Of a DNA stretch of 64,000 nucleotides, positions 24,974 to 33,816 are shown piece by piece. Under the pieces are notes generated by a model, which had not been told where the DNA came from, searched no databases, and saw nothing but the letters and a program-made list of their open reading frames with translations. Both the position numbers and the translations under genes were made by a program. Positions within the stretch are counted from its first letter, which is position 1. Every line of letters starts with the position of its first letter. Source of the DNA: Geodermatophilus saharensis (GTDB lineage Bacteria; Actinomycetota; Actinomycetes; Mycobacteriales; Geodermatophilaceae); assembly GCF_900188205.1 (NCBI RefSeq), contig NZ_FZOH01000003.1:394539-458538 (forward strand), in the 5' to 3' direction.

Positions 24974-26133
24974 CGGCGGTGCGGTCGGCGAGCGCGCGGC
25001 TGGCCGTCAACCGGCTGAAGTCGGCGAAGCCGCTCGACGGCGAGGCGGTCGACCGGTTCCTCGCCCGCCACGAGATCCCCGTGGTCGAGGGGGACCGGTG
25101 CACGTTCCTCTGGCGCGGCGAGGCGGACGAGGCGTGGGTCTGCCAGCGGATCGTCGGGCTGCCCGACCGGATCCCCATGCGCCGGCTGCACGGCACCGAC
25201 CTGTGGTACCTGGTGCTGGAGCTGCCGGAGGGGTCGCGGGTCGAGTACCAGATCGAGATCCGGCGGGGCGACCACCACGACCGCTTCAACGACCCGCTCA
25301 ACGAGAAGCGGTCGCACGGGCCGGTCGGCTCGTCGTCCCTCGCCTTCGGCGCCGGCTACGAGACGCCCGACTGGGTGCTGCACGACCCCGAGGCGCGCCC
25401 GGGCGAGCTCAAGGACCTGGTGCTGCGCAGCCGGGCGCTGGGCCGGGACGCGCACGTCTCGGTGTACCTGCCCGCCCGGTTCCGGCCGACGGCGTCCTAT
25501 CCGCTGCTCGTGGTGCACGACGGCGGCGACTTCCTGCAGTACGCCTCGATGAAGACGGTGCTGGACAACCTGATCCACCGGCTCGACGTCGCCGAGACCG
25601 TCGTCGCCTTCACGCACCCGGGGGAGCGGCTGACCGAGTACGCGAACTCGCCGGCCCACTCGCGGTTCCTCACCCAGGAGCTGCTGCCGGAGCTGGAGTC
25701 CTCGCTGCCGCTGGTCGGGCAGCCGGCCGGGCGGTGCCTGCTCGGCTCGTCGTTCGGCGGGGTCGCCGCGCTGTCGGCCGCCTACCGGTCGCCGGACACG
25801 TACGGGTCGCTGGTGCTCCTGTCGGGGTCGTTCGTGTTCACCGACATCGGCACCGACCACGGTGGCGGGCCGCTCTTCGACCCGGTCGTGAAGTTCGTGA
25901 ACCGGTTCCGGGCCAAGCCGCGGGCCGTCGCCGACCGGGTTTTCCAGTCGTGCGGCGTCTACGAGGAGCTCATCGTCCCGAACCGGTCGATGGTGCACGT
26001 GTTCGAGAACGCCGGCATGCAGGTCCGCTACACCGAGGCCCGGGACGGCCACTCCTGGGAGAACTGGCGGGACCGGCTCCGCGACGCGCTGTCCTGGGTG
26101 TACCCGGGTCCGCAGAAGCTCTACTACGAGTGA
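24970..26133 (+). CDS. Esterase with enterochelin-esterase-like architecture
   Basis: A 387-residue cytosolic protein. Residues ~45-120 form a beta-sandwich N-terminal domain of the kind found in enterochelin esterases (FLWRGEADEAW, LWYLVLELPEGSRVEYQIEI). Residues ~140-385 are an esterase-D-type alpha/beta hydrolase with VSVYLPARF, the elbow GSSFGG (Ser near 261) and the terminal EARDGHSWENWRDRL, whose His completes the triad. No secretion signal is present. It overlaps the S51 gene by 4 nt. Fes-type enzymes hydrolyse cyclic siderophores, but no siderophore biosynthesis genes are in the window, so a general acyl-peptide esterase role is likelier. Confidence 0.85.
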   Translation: MTAVRSASARLAVNRLKSAKPLDGEAVDRFLARHEIPVVEGDRCTFLWRGEADEAWVCQRIVGLPDRIPMRRLHGTDLWYLVLELPEGSRVEYQIEIRRGDHHDRFNDPLNEKRSHGPVGSSSLAFGAGYETPDWVLHDPEARPGELKDLVLRSRALGRDAHVSVYLPARFRPTASYPLLVVHDGGDFLQYASMKTVLDNLIHRLDVAETVVAFTHPGERLTEYANSPAHSRFLTQELLPELESSLPLVGQPAGRCLLGSSFGGVAALSAAYRSPDTYGSLVLLSGSFVFTDIGTDHGGGPLFDPVVKFVNRFRAKPRAVADRVFQSCGVYEELIVPNRSMVHVFENAGMQVRYTEARDGHSWENWRDRLRDALSWVYPGPQKLYYE

Positions 26134-26309
26134 GGTGACCCGTCGGCGCCGCGGCTACCCTGCGGTGGGTCCGACCGGTCCGCGGCGGGAGCCGGGTGTC
26201 CTGGCCCTCCCGCCGGGCTCGTCCGCGCTCGTGCGCACGGCCGGTGTGTCGGTGGGCTCCCCGTGACGGTCCCGTCCGGGGTCCTGAGGGAGCCGGAGGA
26301 GTTCGTGGC

Positions 26310-26951
26310 GTGGGTGTGATCGACCTCGTGGGCTGGTCCGGGTCGGCGCTGCTCGTCTACTCGCTGCTGCAGACGCGGGTCCTGCGCTTCCGTGTCCTCA
26401 ACCTGCTGGCGGCGCTGGTCCTGGTCGGCTACAACGCCGTCATCGCGGTGTGGCCGATGGTGGCGATGAACGTCGTCATCGCGGCCATCAACGCCGGGGT
26501 CATCTGGCGGATGCAGCGCGGCCGGCACGACGTGCGCCGGTACGACGTCGTCCCGATCGGTCCGGAGGAGCCCTACCTGCGCCACGTCCTGCAGCGCCAC
26601 GGCGAGGACATCCAGCGCTTCCACCCCGACGTGCAGTGGCCGCCGGTCGAGGGGGAACCGCTGGCGTTCCTCGTGCTAGCGGTCGGCGACGGGGACGGGG
26701 AGACGGCGGGCGTCGTCCTGGCACACCGCACCGGTGAGCCCGCGACGGCGCGGATCGACGTGGACTACGTGCTGCCGCGCTACCGGGACTTCACGCCCGG
26801 CGAGTTCGTGTACCGCCCCGACGGTCCCTTCGCGGCGAGCGGGGTGCGCCGGGTCCTCGCCGCGCGGGACGTGCGGGCCGCGGACGCCTACCTGGCCCGG
26901 ACCGGCTTCCGGGCCGAGGGCGGGGAGCGCGTGCTGACCCTGGCCGGCTGA
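26310..26951 (+). CDS. YgjV-like membrane protein with a C-terminal acetyltransferase-like domain
   Basis: A 213-residue protein. Residues 1-70 contain three short helices (IDLVGWSGSALLVYSLL, LNLLAALVLVGYNAVIAV, AMNVVIAAINAGVIW) like the YgjV family of inner-membrane proteins. The cytoplasmic remainder has the pattern LPRYRDFTPGEFVYR and AYLARTGFRAEGG, resembling the end of GNAT-like domains seen fused to this membrane unit. GTG 26310 follows GGAGGAG at 8 nt. Function is not established for the family. Confidence 0.75.
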   Translation: MGVIDLVGWSGSALLVYSLLQTRVLRFRVLNLLAALVLVGYNAVIAVWPMVAMNVVIAAINAGVIWRMQRGRHDVRRYDVVPIGPEEPYLRHVLQRHGEDIQRFHPDVQWPPVEGEPLAFLVLAVGDGDGETAGVVLAHRTGEPATARIDVDYVLPRYRDFTPGEFVYRPDGPFAASGVRRVLAARDVRAADAYLARTGFRAEGGERVLTLAG

Positions 26952-27189
26952 TCCCCGGCGGGACCGTGCTCGCCCTGGATCACACGCCCGGGCTCCCGAC
27001 CTGCAGGAACACCGGGGCGATGCTGTGTCCCAGGGGGACGTGGACTCCTGGCCAGGCTGAGCATCTGGATGCCTCCCGGCTCGGGTGACGTCCCGCTCGG
27101 TGCCCGCATCGACGGTCCGAGCGACGCCGGCGTGACCGGGTGTGTGCCCCGCGTGCCCCTCCGGCCCGGGCGCGGGTCAGGCTGGAGCC

Positions 27190-29724
27190 ATGACCGACGA
27201 ACCGGGCCGCGCGTCCTCGCCGACGGACCGGTTCGTCCGGGTGCGCGGCGCCCGCGAGCACAACCTGCGCAACGTCGACGTCCGAGTGCCGCGGGACGCC
27301 CTGGTCGTCTTCACCGGCGTCTCCGGTTCCGGGAAGTCCTCGTTGGCCTTCGGCACGATCTACGCGGAGGCGCAACGCCGGTACTTCGAGTCCGTGGCCC
27401 CGTACGCCCGGCGGCTCATCCACCAGGTCGGCGCACCCGTCGTCGACGAGATCACCGGGCTGCCGCCGGCGGTGGCGCTGCAGCAGAGCCGGGGCACCCC
27501 CAGCAGCCGATCCACCGTCGGCACCGTGACGACGCTGTCCAACTCGCTGCGGATGCTGTTCTCGCGCGCCGGCACCTACCCGCCGGGGTCGACCGGCCGG
27601 CTGGACTCCGACGCCTTCTCGCCCAACACCGCCGCCGGCGCCTGCCCCGAGTGCTCCGGTCTGGGCAGGGTGCACCTGGTGACCGAGGACAGCCTGGTCC
27701 CCGATGCATCGCTCAGCATCCGGGACGGCGCGATCGCCGCCTGGCCGGGGGCCTGGCACGGCAAGAACCTGCGCGACATCCTGGTCGAGCTCGGCCACGA
27801 CATCGACCGGCCGTGGCGGGACCTGCCGCAAGCCGAGCGCGACTGGATCCTGTTCACCGACGAGCAGCCGGAGGTCACCGTGCGGCCCGTCCGCGGGGTG
27901 GGTCAGGTCCAGCGCGACTACCAGGGCCGGTACACCGGCGCACGGGCCTACGTGCTGCACACCCTGGCCAACACCAAGAGCCCGACCATGCGGCAGCGCG
28001 TCCTGCGGTTCGTGCGGACCTCGACCTGCCCGGTCTGCTCGGGCAGCCGGCTGCGGCCCGAGTCCCTGGCCGTCACCGTCGGCGGCCGGAACATCGCCGA
28101 ACTGGCCGCCCTGCCGCTGGCCGCGCTCATGGAGACGCTCCGCCGGGCACCGCAGGCGACCGACGTCGCGGCGCGGATCACGGCGGACCTCCTCGGCCGG
28201 ATCGAGGTGCTCACCGTGTTGGGCCTCGGTTACCTCAGCCTGGACCGTACGACCCCGACCCTGTCGCCGGGCGAGCTGCAACGGCTGCGGATCGCGACCC
28301 AGCTGCGGTCGGGGCTGTTCGGCGTGGTGTACGTCCTGGACGAGCCGTCCGCGGGGCTGCACCCGGCCGACGCCGAACCGCTGCTGGAGGTCCTGGACCA
28401 GCTGACCGCGGCCGGCAACTCGTTGTTCGTCATCGAGCACGACATGGCGCTGGCCCACCGGGCCGACTGGATCGTCGACGTCGGCCCGCTGGCAGGGGAG
28501 CAAGGCGGCCGCGTCCTCTACAGCGGGCCCGTCGCCGGCCTGTCCCGTGTCGAGACGTCGGTGACCCGGCGCTTCCTCTTCGACCGGGAGCCGCCGATCG
28601 GTCGGCCGCGACGGCAGCCCGCGGGGCAGCTGCGCCTGGGTGGCATCGACCGGCACAACCTGCGCGACGTCGAGGCGGGGTTCCCGCTCGGGGTCTTCAC
28701 CGCGGTCACCGGCGTCTCCGGCTCGGGCAAGTCGACGCTGGTCAGCCAGGTGCTGGCCGATGTCGTCTCCCGGCGGCTCGGCTCACCCGCGACGGCCCCG
28801 GACGGCGCCGATGACGCCGGTGAGGACCCGACTGCCGACCCGGACGACGTCGTCCAGGACACCGCGGGGGTGACGGTGCAGCTCGAGGGGCCTGCGGCCG
28901 TCGACCGTCTCGTGCGCGTCGACCAGAAGGCCATCGGCCGGACCCCCCGGTCCAACCTGGCCACCTACACCGGGCTCTTCGACGCGGTGCGCAAGCTCTT
29001 CGCGGCCACCGAGGAGGCCCGCAGGCGCGGCTACGGCGCCGGGCGGTTCTCCTTCAACGTGGCCGAGGGGCGCTGCCCGACGTGCCAGGGCGAGAGCTTC
29101 GTGACCGTGGAGCTGCTCTTTCTCCCCGGGACGTACTCGCCCTGCCCGACCTGCCACGGTGCGCGGTACGACCCCGAGACGCTGGAGATCACACACCGCG
29201 GCAAGAACATCGCCGAGGTGCTCGACCTGACCGTCGACGCGGCCACGGACTTCCTCGCCGACCTCGCGCCGGTGGCCAAGAGCCTGCGCGTGCTGCAGGA
29301 GGTCGGTCTGGGCTACCTGCGCCTCGGACAACCGGCGACGGAGCTGTCCGGCGGCGAGGCGCAGCGGGTGAAGCTGGCCAGCGAGCTGCAACGGGCCCGA
29401 CGGGGGCACACGCTCTACGTTCTCGACGAGCCGACCACCGGGCTGCACCCCGCTGACGTGGCACTGCTGATGCGCCAGCTCCACCAGCTCATCGACGCGG
29501 GCAACACCGTGGTGGTGGTGGAACACGACATGGACGTGGTCGCCGACGCCGACTGGGTCATCGACCTCGGGCCTGGAGCCGGTGACCAGGGCGGCAGGAT
29601 CGTGGCCGCCGGCACGCCGGAACGGGTGGCCACCGCGCCGGGGAGCCAGACCGCCCGCTTCCTCGCCCCCCGGCTACCGAGGGCGGAGCCAACTCCGTCG
29701 TCGGACCGCTCGGCAGTCCGGTGA
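27190..29724 (+). CDS. UvrA-like excinuclease ABC subunit A paralogue (class lacking the full-length form)
   Basis: An 844-residue tandem ABC ATPase, shorter than housekeeping UvrA (~950). Walker A motifs GVSGSGKSS (~43-51) and GVSGSGKST (~507-515) are intact, and the zinc modules show as CPECSG, CPVCSG, CPTCQG and CPTCHG. The second signature is canonical (LSGGEAQR), whereas the first reads LSPGELQR. The size fits UvrA2/DrrC-type paralogues, some of which give tolerance to DNA-binding antibiotics without UvrB. ATG 27190 lies 6 nt after CAGGCT (leaderless). It is monocistronic. No drug-export genes are adjacent, so the role stays open. Confidence 0.9.
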   Translation: MTDEPGRASSPTDRFVRVRGAREHNLRNVDVRVPRDALVVFTGVSGSGKSSLAFGTIYAEAQRRYFESVAPYARRLIHQVGAPVVDEITGLPPAVALQQSRGTPSSRSTVGTVTTLSNSLRMLFSRAGTYPPGSTGRLDSDAFSPNTAAGACPECSGLGRVHLVTEDSLVPDASLSIRDGAIAAWPGAWHGKNLRDILVELGHDIDRPWRDLPQAERDWILFTDEQPEVTVRPVRGVGQVQRDYQGRYTGARAYVLHTLANTKSPTMRQRVLRFVRTSTCPVCSGSRLRPESLAVTVGGRNIAELAALPLAALMETLRRAPQATDVAARITADLLGRIEVLTVLGLGYLSLDRTTPTLSPGELQRLRIATQLRSGLFGVVYVLDEPSAGLHPADAEPLLEVLDQLTAAGNSLFVIEHDMALAHRADWIVDVGPLAGEQGGRVLYSGPVAGLSRVETSVTRRFLFDREPPIGRPRRQPAGQLRLGGIDRHNLRDVEAGFPLGVFTAVTGVSGSGKSTLVSQVLADVVSRRLGSPATAPDGADDAGEDPTADPDDVVQDTAGVTVQLEGPAAVDRLVRVDQKAIGRTPRSNLATYTGLFDAVRKLFAATEEARRRGYGAGRFSFNVAEGRCPTCQGESFVTVELLFLPGTYSPCPTCHGARYDPETLEITHRGKNIAEVLDLTVDAATDFLADLAPVAKSLRVLQEVGLGYLRLGQPATELSGGEAQRVKLASELQRARRGHTLYVLDEPTTGLHPADVALLMRQLHQLIDAGNTVVVVEHDMDVVADADWVIDLGPGAGDQGGRIVAAGTPERVATAPGSQTARFLAPRLPRAEPTPSSDRSAVR

Positions 29725-30125
29725 GACCGCCTCCGGCCTGACTCGGCCGGTCACGACCGCTCCGCCGGCCGGTCGCCGCCGACCTGGTCCGGGCCGCCGC
29801 CCTGCGCGAGAGGTCGTGCGCGTGGCAGCTGCCTTCCCCATCGCTAGGGCCGGAGGAACCGACGTCCGTGGTGGGCCAGTCCGTCGTGGGGCAGCCGGCC
29901 ACCCGTGCACGGGCATCGACGAAGGTCAACGCACTGCCTGCGCTCGCAACGGCGGCTCGAGCTCGAAGTCGTCGATGACGCTGACGGCGGCATAGTGCGG
30001 CCCGCTGGCGCGGTCGGGTGTCGCGGCTCGGCGGTCCGGTAGTCGGGCCCGATGCCGCCCGGCGGAATCTCGGTCAGCAGTCCGCCCGAGGGATCCCTGT
30101 GGCAACGATGACTGTGCCGCCGTGG
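29725..30125. other. Intergenic, no gene supported
   Basis: About 400 bp. A minus-strand frame ends in VSVIDDFELEPPLRAQAVR (stop at 29926) and might be a gene tail, but lacks a credible start and body. Confidence 0.4.
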
Positions 30126-31016
30126 TCACCTGAGCACCCGGTGCTCGAAGTCTTCGCCGTCCTGCCAGATCACGTCGAGATCCAGGTACATGGACGCGGC
30201 GCATGAGAGGTCGTCCTGGGAAGGTTCGCCGGGCAGCAGTACGGCTACTCGGTCGACGAGCGTCCGGTCGGCGGCGAGGTTCACAAGGTACCGGTACCGG
30301 TGCACCTGCCCGATCGCCGGGAACAGTCCGTCGACGGTGGCCTTCGCCTCGACGATCAGGCGGCGATGCTCGTCGTAGATGTCCGCGACGAGGTCCGTGC
30401 CCCCGTCCCTCCCGATCCGGTACTCAAGCCTCGGCCTGTAGCCGAGCGTCGCGATGTAGGAGGCGACGAGGTGGGCCTCGAGCCTCCTCTCATCGGCGAG
30501 AGCCTGCGCGACCGTGGTGTCCGGATCCGCGAGCCGGGTCGCGGCGAGTGCCAGCTCGCCGCGGGCGCGCCAGCACTTCATGGCGTACAGCTCGAGCTCG
30601 CGTCCCTTGAGCCGCTCGTGCATCGCCCGGTAGACGTCGGCGTGCCGGTATCTGCCGTCGAGCGCCACGAAGGTCTGGTAGATCGTCCGGTGCCCACCGT
30701 CGGCCTTGGTCGGCCAGCCGAGGGCGAGCACGGCATCGGCGACCTCGGCGAGCGGCGCCTCCCGCGGGTCGGTCGGTCGAGCCCGCCGGTACTCCTCGGT
30801 CTCGAGGTCGTGGGCGAGCGCGCCGGTCGACTCCAGGTCGATCACGGCCCGCAAGACGGGGTCGATGGTGAGCGCCGGCGCAATGCCGAGGGTCTTGGCG
30901 AGGTGCTCCCGGGTGTCATCCCAGGTGGTGGTGCCCGCGGTGTCGAGCTGCTGCTCGATGTAGCGGGTCGCGCGGCTCACCCGGTGCTCGAGGGTCGGGC
31001 CCAGCTGGGACGTCAC
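30126..31016 (-). CDS. PD-(D/E)XK nuclease-fold protein
   Basis: A 296-residue protein. The C-terminal half has a restriction-endonuclease-like core: DGGTDLVADIYDEHRRLIVEAKATVD gives the spaced Asp and Glu-x-Lys (written here as DLVADIYDE then VEAKA), followed by the helix IGQVHRYRYLVNLA, which is common in this fold. The N-terminal ~130 residues are helical with a possible winged-helix character (THLGxA-like segments such as WDDTREHLAKTLGI). GTG 31016 is chosen; an in-frame start at 31082 is possible. It lies alone beside tRNA-Leu with no methyltransferase next to it, so a classical restriction system is not evident. A defence or DNA-processing role is inferred. Confidence 0.7.
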   Translation of the reverse strand: MTSQLGPTLEHRVSRATRYIEQQLDTAGTTTWDDTREHLAKTLGIAPALTIDPVLRAVIDLESTGALAHDLETEEYRRARPTDPREAPLAEVADAVLALGWPTKADGGHRTIYQTFVALDGRYRHADVYRAMHERLKGRELELYAMKCWRARGELALAATRLADPDTTVAQALADERRLEAHLVASYIATLGYRPRLEYRIGRDGGTDLVADIYDEHRRLIVEAKATVDGLFPAIGQVHRYRYLVNLAADRTLVDRVAVLLPGEPSQDDLSCAASMYLDLDVIWQDGEDFEHRVLR

Positions 31017-31318
31017 GGTGCGACCGTCCAGACATCCTCCGGCAGCGGCGGCACCGTGCGGGCGACAGGGGCCTCGGTCCAAGCCTGCGCGATCTCAGGG
31101 CGCGGTGCGGGTTGAGCATGGGCGCGGGCGGTGAGCGTGGCGCTCGGTGGGGTGGCAGGCGACGTCATGACCGCGACCGTGCCATGCACGAGGCGCTACG
31201 TGCAGGGCAGGCGCTTCACAACGCCCCGCCCGCCCGGCGAGCAGGCTCGCTGGTGCTGGTGCTGGTGCTGGTGCTGGTGCTCAGGCATCGGACGAGCGTG
31301 CCGACAGTTGAGACAAGT
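31017..31318. other. Intergenic with a hexanucleotide repeat
   Basis: About 300 bp without a gene. Contains five tandem TGGTGC units (31251-31280). It lies between the nuclease gene and the tRNA-Leu terminator. Confidence 0.5.
31251..31280 (+). repeat. (TGGTGC)x5 microsatellite
   Basis: Five perfect tandem copies of the hexamer TGGTGC. Not in a supported gene. Copy number could vary by slippage. Confidence 0.85.
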
Positions 31319-31351
31319 GAACCCCCATCGGCCTGATGGCCGTGGGGGTTC
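31319..31351 (-). terminator. tRNA-Leu terminator hairpin
   Basis: Arms GAACCCCCATCGGCC and GGCCGTGGGGGTTC fold around a TGAT loop, 8 nt past the 3' end of the minus-strand tRNA gene. Confidence 0.7.
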
Positions 31352-31358
31352 AACTCGG

Positions 31359-31443
31359 TGTCCGAGGGGGGACTTGAACCCCCACGCCCGATAAAGGGCA
31401 CTAGCACCTCAAGCTAGCGCGTCTGCCATTCCGCCACCCGGAC
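31359..31443 (-). tRNA. tRNA-Leu (anticodon GAG)
   Basis: An 85-nt class II tRNA. The acceptor arms GTCCGGG and CTCGGAC pair with one G-U, and A is the discriminator. The anticodon stem CTAGC/GCTAG encloses the loop TTGAGGT, giving anticodon GAG, which reads CUC/CUU. The long variable arm (TGCCCTTTATCGGGCG) is typical of tRNA-Leu. The T arm GGGGGTTCAAGTCCCCC is perfect. CCA is not encoded. tRNA genes are frequent integration targets, but I see no integrase or duplicated 3' end nearby. Confidence 0.95.
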
Positions 31444-31523
31444 GAGTGCGGGACCACGATACCAACCCACCGGCCCGCTCCGGAGCAGGGTCCGGCGTCG
31501 GGTTGCGGCGGGCCGCGGAGCCC

Positions 31524-31529
31524 TACGCT
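31524..31529 (+). promoter_or_regulatory. Leaderless -10 hexamer for the M20 peptidase
   Basis: TACGCT followed by 6 nt and GTG 31536, with no Shine-Dalgarno. Confidence 0.55.
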
Positions 31530-31535
31530 CGCCGG

Positions 31536-32855
31536 GTGGAGAGCGAAGGTCCCGTCCAGGCCCAGGCCGAGGTCGCCGAACTGCTGAGCGAGCTCATCCG
31601 GATCGACACCACCAACACCGGCGACACCGCCACCAGCGCCGGGGAACGGGTCGCTGCCGAGTGGGTGGCCGGCAAGCTCGACGAGGTCGGCATCGCCTCG
31701 CAGGTCCTGGAGTCCGAGCCGGGCCGGGCCAGCCTGGTCGCCCGCGTCGAGGGCGCCGACCGCTCGCGGCCGCCGCTGCTGGTCCACGGCCACCTCGACG
31801 TCGTCCCGGCCGACCCCGCCGAGTGGAGCGTGCACCCCTTCTCCGGCGAGGAGCGCGACGGCTACGTCTGGGGACGGGGCGCCGTCGACATGAAGGACAT
31901 GGACGCGATGGTCCTGTCGCTCGTGCGCGACTGGGCACGCACCGGCGTCCGGCCGCCCCGCGACATCGTGCTCGCCTTCCTCGCCGACGAGGAGGCCGGC
32001 GGCACCCTCGGCGCCCGGTGGCTGGTCGACGAGCACCCCGACCTGGTCGCCGACTGCACCGAGGCGATCAGCGAGGTCGGCGGGTTCAGCATCACCGTCC
32101 GCGACGACCTGCGCCTCTACCTGGTGCAGACGGCGGAGAAGGGCCTGGCGTGGATGCGGCTGACCGCCGGGGGGAAGCCCGGCCACGGCTCGTTCGTCCA
32201 CGACGACAACGCCGTCACCCGGCTGTGCCAGGCCGTCGCGCGGATCGGCTCGGCGCGACTGCCCACCGTGCTCACCCCGCCGATGCGGCAGTTCCTCGCC
32301 GCCGTCGAGGAGGCCTACGGTATCGAGATCGACCCCGACCAGCCCGAGGAGGCCCTCGCCCGGCTCGGCAGCATCAGCCGCATGATCGGCGCGGCGCTGC
32401 GCAACACCGCCAACCCGACCATGCTCGACGCCGGCTACAAGACCAACGTCATCCCCGGCACCGCCAGCGCCACCGTCGACGGCCGCTTCCTGCACGGGCA
32501 GGCCGAGGAGTTCGAGCGCCAGCTCGCCTCGCTCATCGGCGAGGGGATCCAGCGGGAGTGGATCGTCCACGACCAAGCCGTGGAGACCACGTTCGACGGC
32601 CCGCTGGTCGACCAGATGGTCGCCGCCCTGAAGAGCGAGGACGACGGCGCGCGGCCGGTGCCGTTCACCATGAGCGGCGGCACCGACGCCAAGAGCTTCG
32701 AGCGCCTGGGCATCCGCTGCTTCGGCTTCTCCCCGCTGCGGCTGCCCGCCGACCTCGACTTCGCCTCGCTGTTCCACGGCATCGACGAGCGGGTGCCGGT
32801 GGAGTCGCTGCGCTTCGGCGTCCGGGTGCTCGACCGGTTCCTCCGGGCGGTCTGA
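31536..32855 (+). CDS. M20/M25/M40 family metallopeptidase
   Basis: A 439-residue zinc hydrolase. Motifs: LLVHGHLDVVPAD (His, Asp), WGRGAVDMKDMDAM (bridging Asp), AFLADEEAGGTLGARWL (catalytic Glu pair), the dimerisation domain with KPGHGSFVHDDNAV, and a late FGFSPLRLP/LFHGIDERV with the final His ligand. Related enzymes include succinyl-diaminopimelate desuccinylase, carboxypeptidases and aminoacylases, which cannot be separated here. It is distinct from the M20 dipeptidase at 14 kb. GTG 31536 is set by TACGCT 6 nt upstream. It ends 2 bp from the stop of the convergent LysR gene. Confidence 0.9.
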   Translation: MESEGPVQAQAEVAELLSELIRIDTTNTGDTATSAGERVAAEWVAGKLDEVGIASQVLESEPGRASLVARVEGADRSRPPLLVHGHLDVVPADPAEWSVHPFSGEERDGYVWGRGAVDMKDMDAMVLSLVRDWARTGVRPPRDIVLAFLADEEAGGTLGARWLVDEHPDLVADCTEAISEVGGFSITVRDDLRLYLVQTAEKGLAWMRLTAGGKPGHGSFVHDDNAVTRLCQAVARIGSARLPTVLTPPMRQFLAAVEEAYGIEIDPDQPEEALARLGSISRMIGAALRNTANPTMLDAGYKTNVIPGTASATVDGRFLHGQAEEFERQLASLIGEGIQREWIVHDQAVETTFDGPLVDQMVAALKSEDDGARPVPFTMSGGTDAKSFERLGIRCFGFSPLRLPADLDFASLFHGIDERVPVESLRFGVRVLDRFLRAV

Positions 32856-32857
32856 CC

Positions 32858-33742
32858 TCAGCCGGCGGCGCGCAGGGCCTCGAGCGCCGCGGCCACGGCG
32901 GGCACCCGCCGCGCGTCGGGCCGGACGAGGGTCTCCACCACCCGCCCGTCGACGTCGGCCAGCTCGACGGCGGTCACGCCCGGCTGCGCGCCGACCGCGA
33001 ACGCCCACGCCGGCAGCAGCGCCACCCCGAGCCCGCGTGCGACCAGCCGCTGCACCACCACGTGGTCGTCGGTGGCGAACCGGACGTCGGGGACGAAGCC
33101 CGCGCGGCGCGCGCACCGCAGCAGGTGCCGGCGGCAGCGGACGCACCCGGCGATCCACGGCTCGTCGCGCAGGTCGGCCAGCGCGGCGGGCACCGGGGAC
33201 CCGTCGGGCACGACCGCCTGCACCGGGTGGCGGGCCAGCGGCTCGCGCAGCAGGTCGCCGGGCACCTCGTCGTCGTCGTCGTCCTCGTGCCGGAAGACGA
33301 CGGCGAGGTCCGTGGCGCCCTCCCGCACCGCAGCCTCCGCCTCGGGTGGCTCCAGCTCGGCGAAGTGGACCTCCAGCGCCGGCGCCCGCTCGCGCAGCGC
33401 GGCCAGCGCCGGGGGGACGAGCACCGCCGCCGCGGTCGGGAACGCGGCGACCCGGACCACCCCGGTGGCCAGCCCGGTCAGGGCGGCCATGTCCTGCTCG
33501 GCCGCGGCCAGCCGGTCGGCGATCGCCTCCGCGTGGCGCAGCAGCCGCCGGCCGGCCTCGGTGAGCACGACACCCCGCCCCTCGCGCACCACCAGCGGCG
33601 TCCCGGCCTCGGCCTCCAGTCGCCTGACCTGCTGGCTCACCGCCGGCTGCGTCCACCCCAGAGCCCGGGCCGCGCCGGCCAGGGACCCGGCGCGGGCGAC
33701 CTCCCGGAAGACGAGCAGGCGGCGGGAGTCCACGGGCGACAT
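32858..33742 (-). CDS. LysR family transcriptional regulator
   Basis: A 294-residue regulator. The N-terminal winged helix-turn-helix spans residues ~5-62 (LVFREVARAGSLAGAARALG, TQPAVSQQVRRLEAEAG). The effector domain follows (VVRVAAFPTAAAVLVPP, with a run of Asp residues near 150, HEDDDDDEVPG). It is divergent from the Asp/Glu racemase gene with a 74-bp gap. The palindrome CCAAGC-AGC-GCTTGG directly abuts its start codon, which suggests autoregulation and control of the racemase (inference). The effector is unknown. Confidence 0.9.
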   Translation of the reverse strand: MSPVDSRRLLVFREVARAGSLAGAARALGWTQPAVSQQVRRLEAEAGTPLVVREGRGVVLTEAGRRLLRHAEAIADRLAAAEQDMAALTGLATGVVRVAAFPTAAAVLVPPALAALRERAPALEVHFAELEPPEAEAAVREGATDLAVVFRHEDDDDDEVPGDLLREPLARHPVQAVVPDGSPVPAALADLRDEPWIAGCVRCRRHLLRCARRAGFVPDVRFATDDHVVVQRLVARGLGVALLPAWAFAVGAQPGVTAVELADVDGRVVETLVRPDARRVPAVAAALEALRAAG

Positions 33743-33757
33743 CCAAGCAGCGCTTGG
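33743..33757. promoter_or_regulatory. Likely LysR operator palindrome
   Basis: CCAAGCAGCGCTTGG, a 6-bp inverted repeat with a 3-bp centre. It lies in the divergent LysR/racemase region immediately upstream of the LysR ATG and about 60 bp from the racemase ATG, a common position for LysR recognition sites. Confidence 0.55.
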
Positions 33758-33816
33758 GTCCGCCGGTCGATCCCGCGGTCTGGTGGGAGAGGTCCGCCGC
33801 GGCGAGGCTGGGCCCC

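Noticed and set aside
24970..26133. Siderophore (enterobactin) utilisation gene fes
   Set aside because: The architecture is similar, but there is no siderophore synthesis or uptake gene nearby and no iron box upstream.
31359..31443. Integration site of a mobile element at tRNA-Leu
   Set aside because: No integrase gene and no second copy of the tRNA 3' end were seen in the window.
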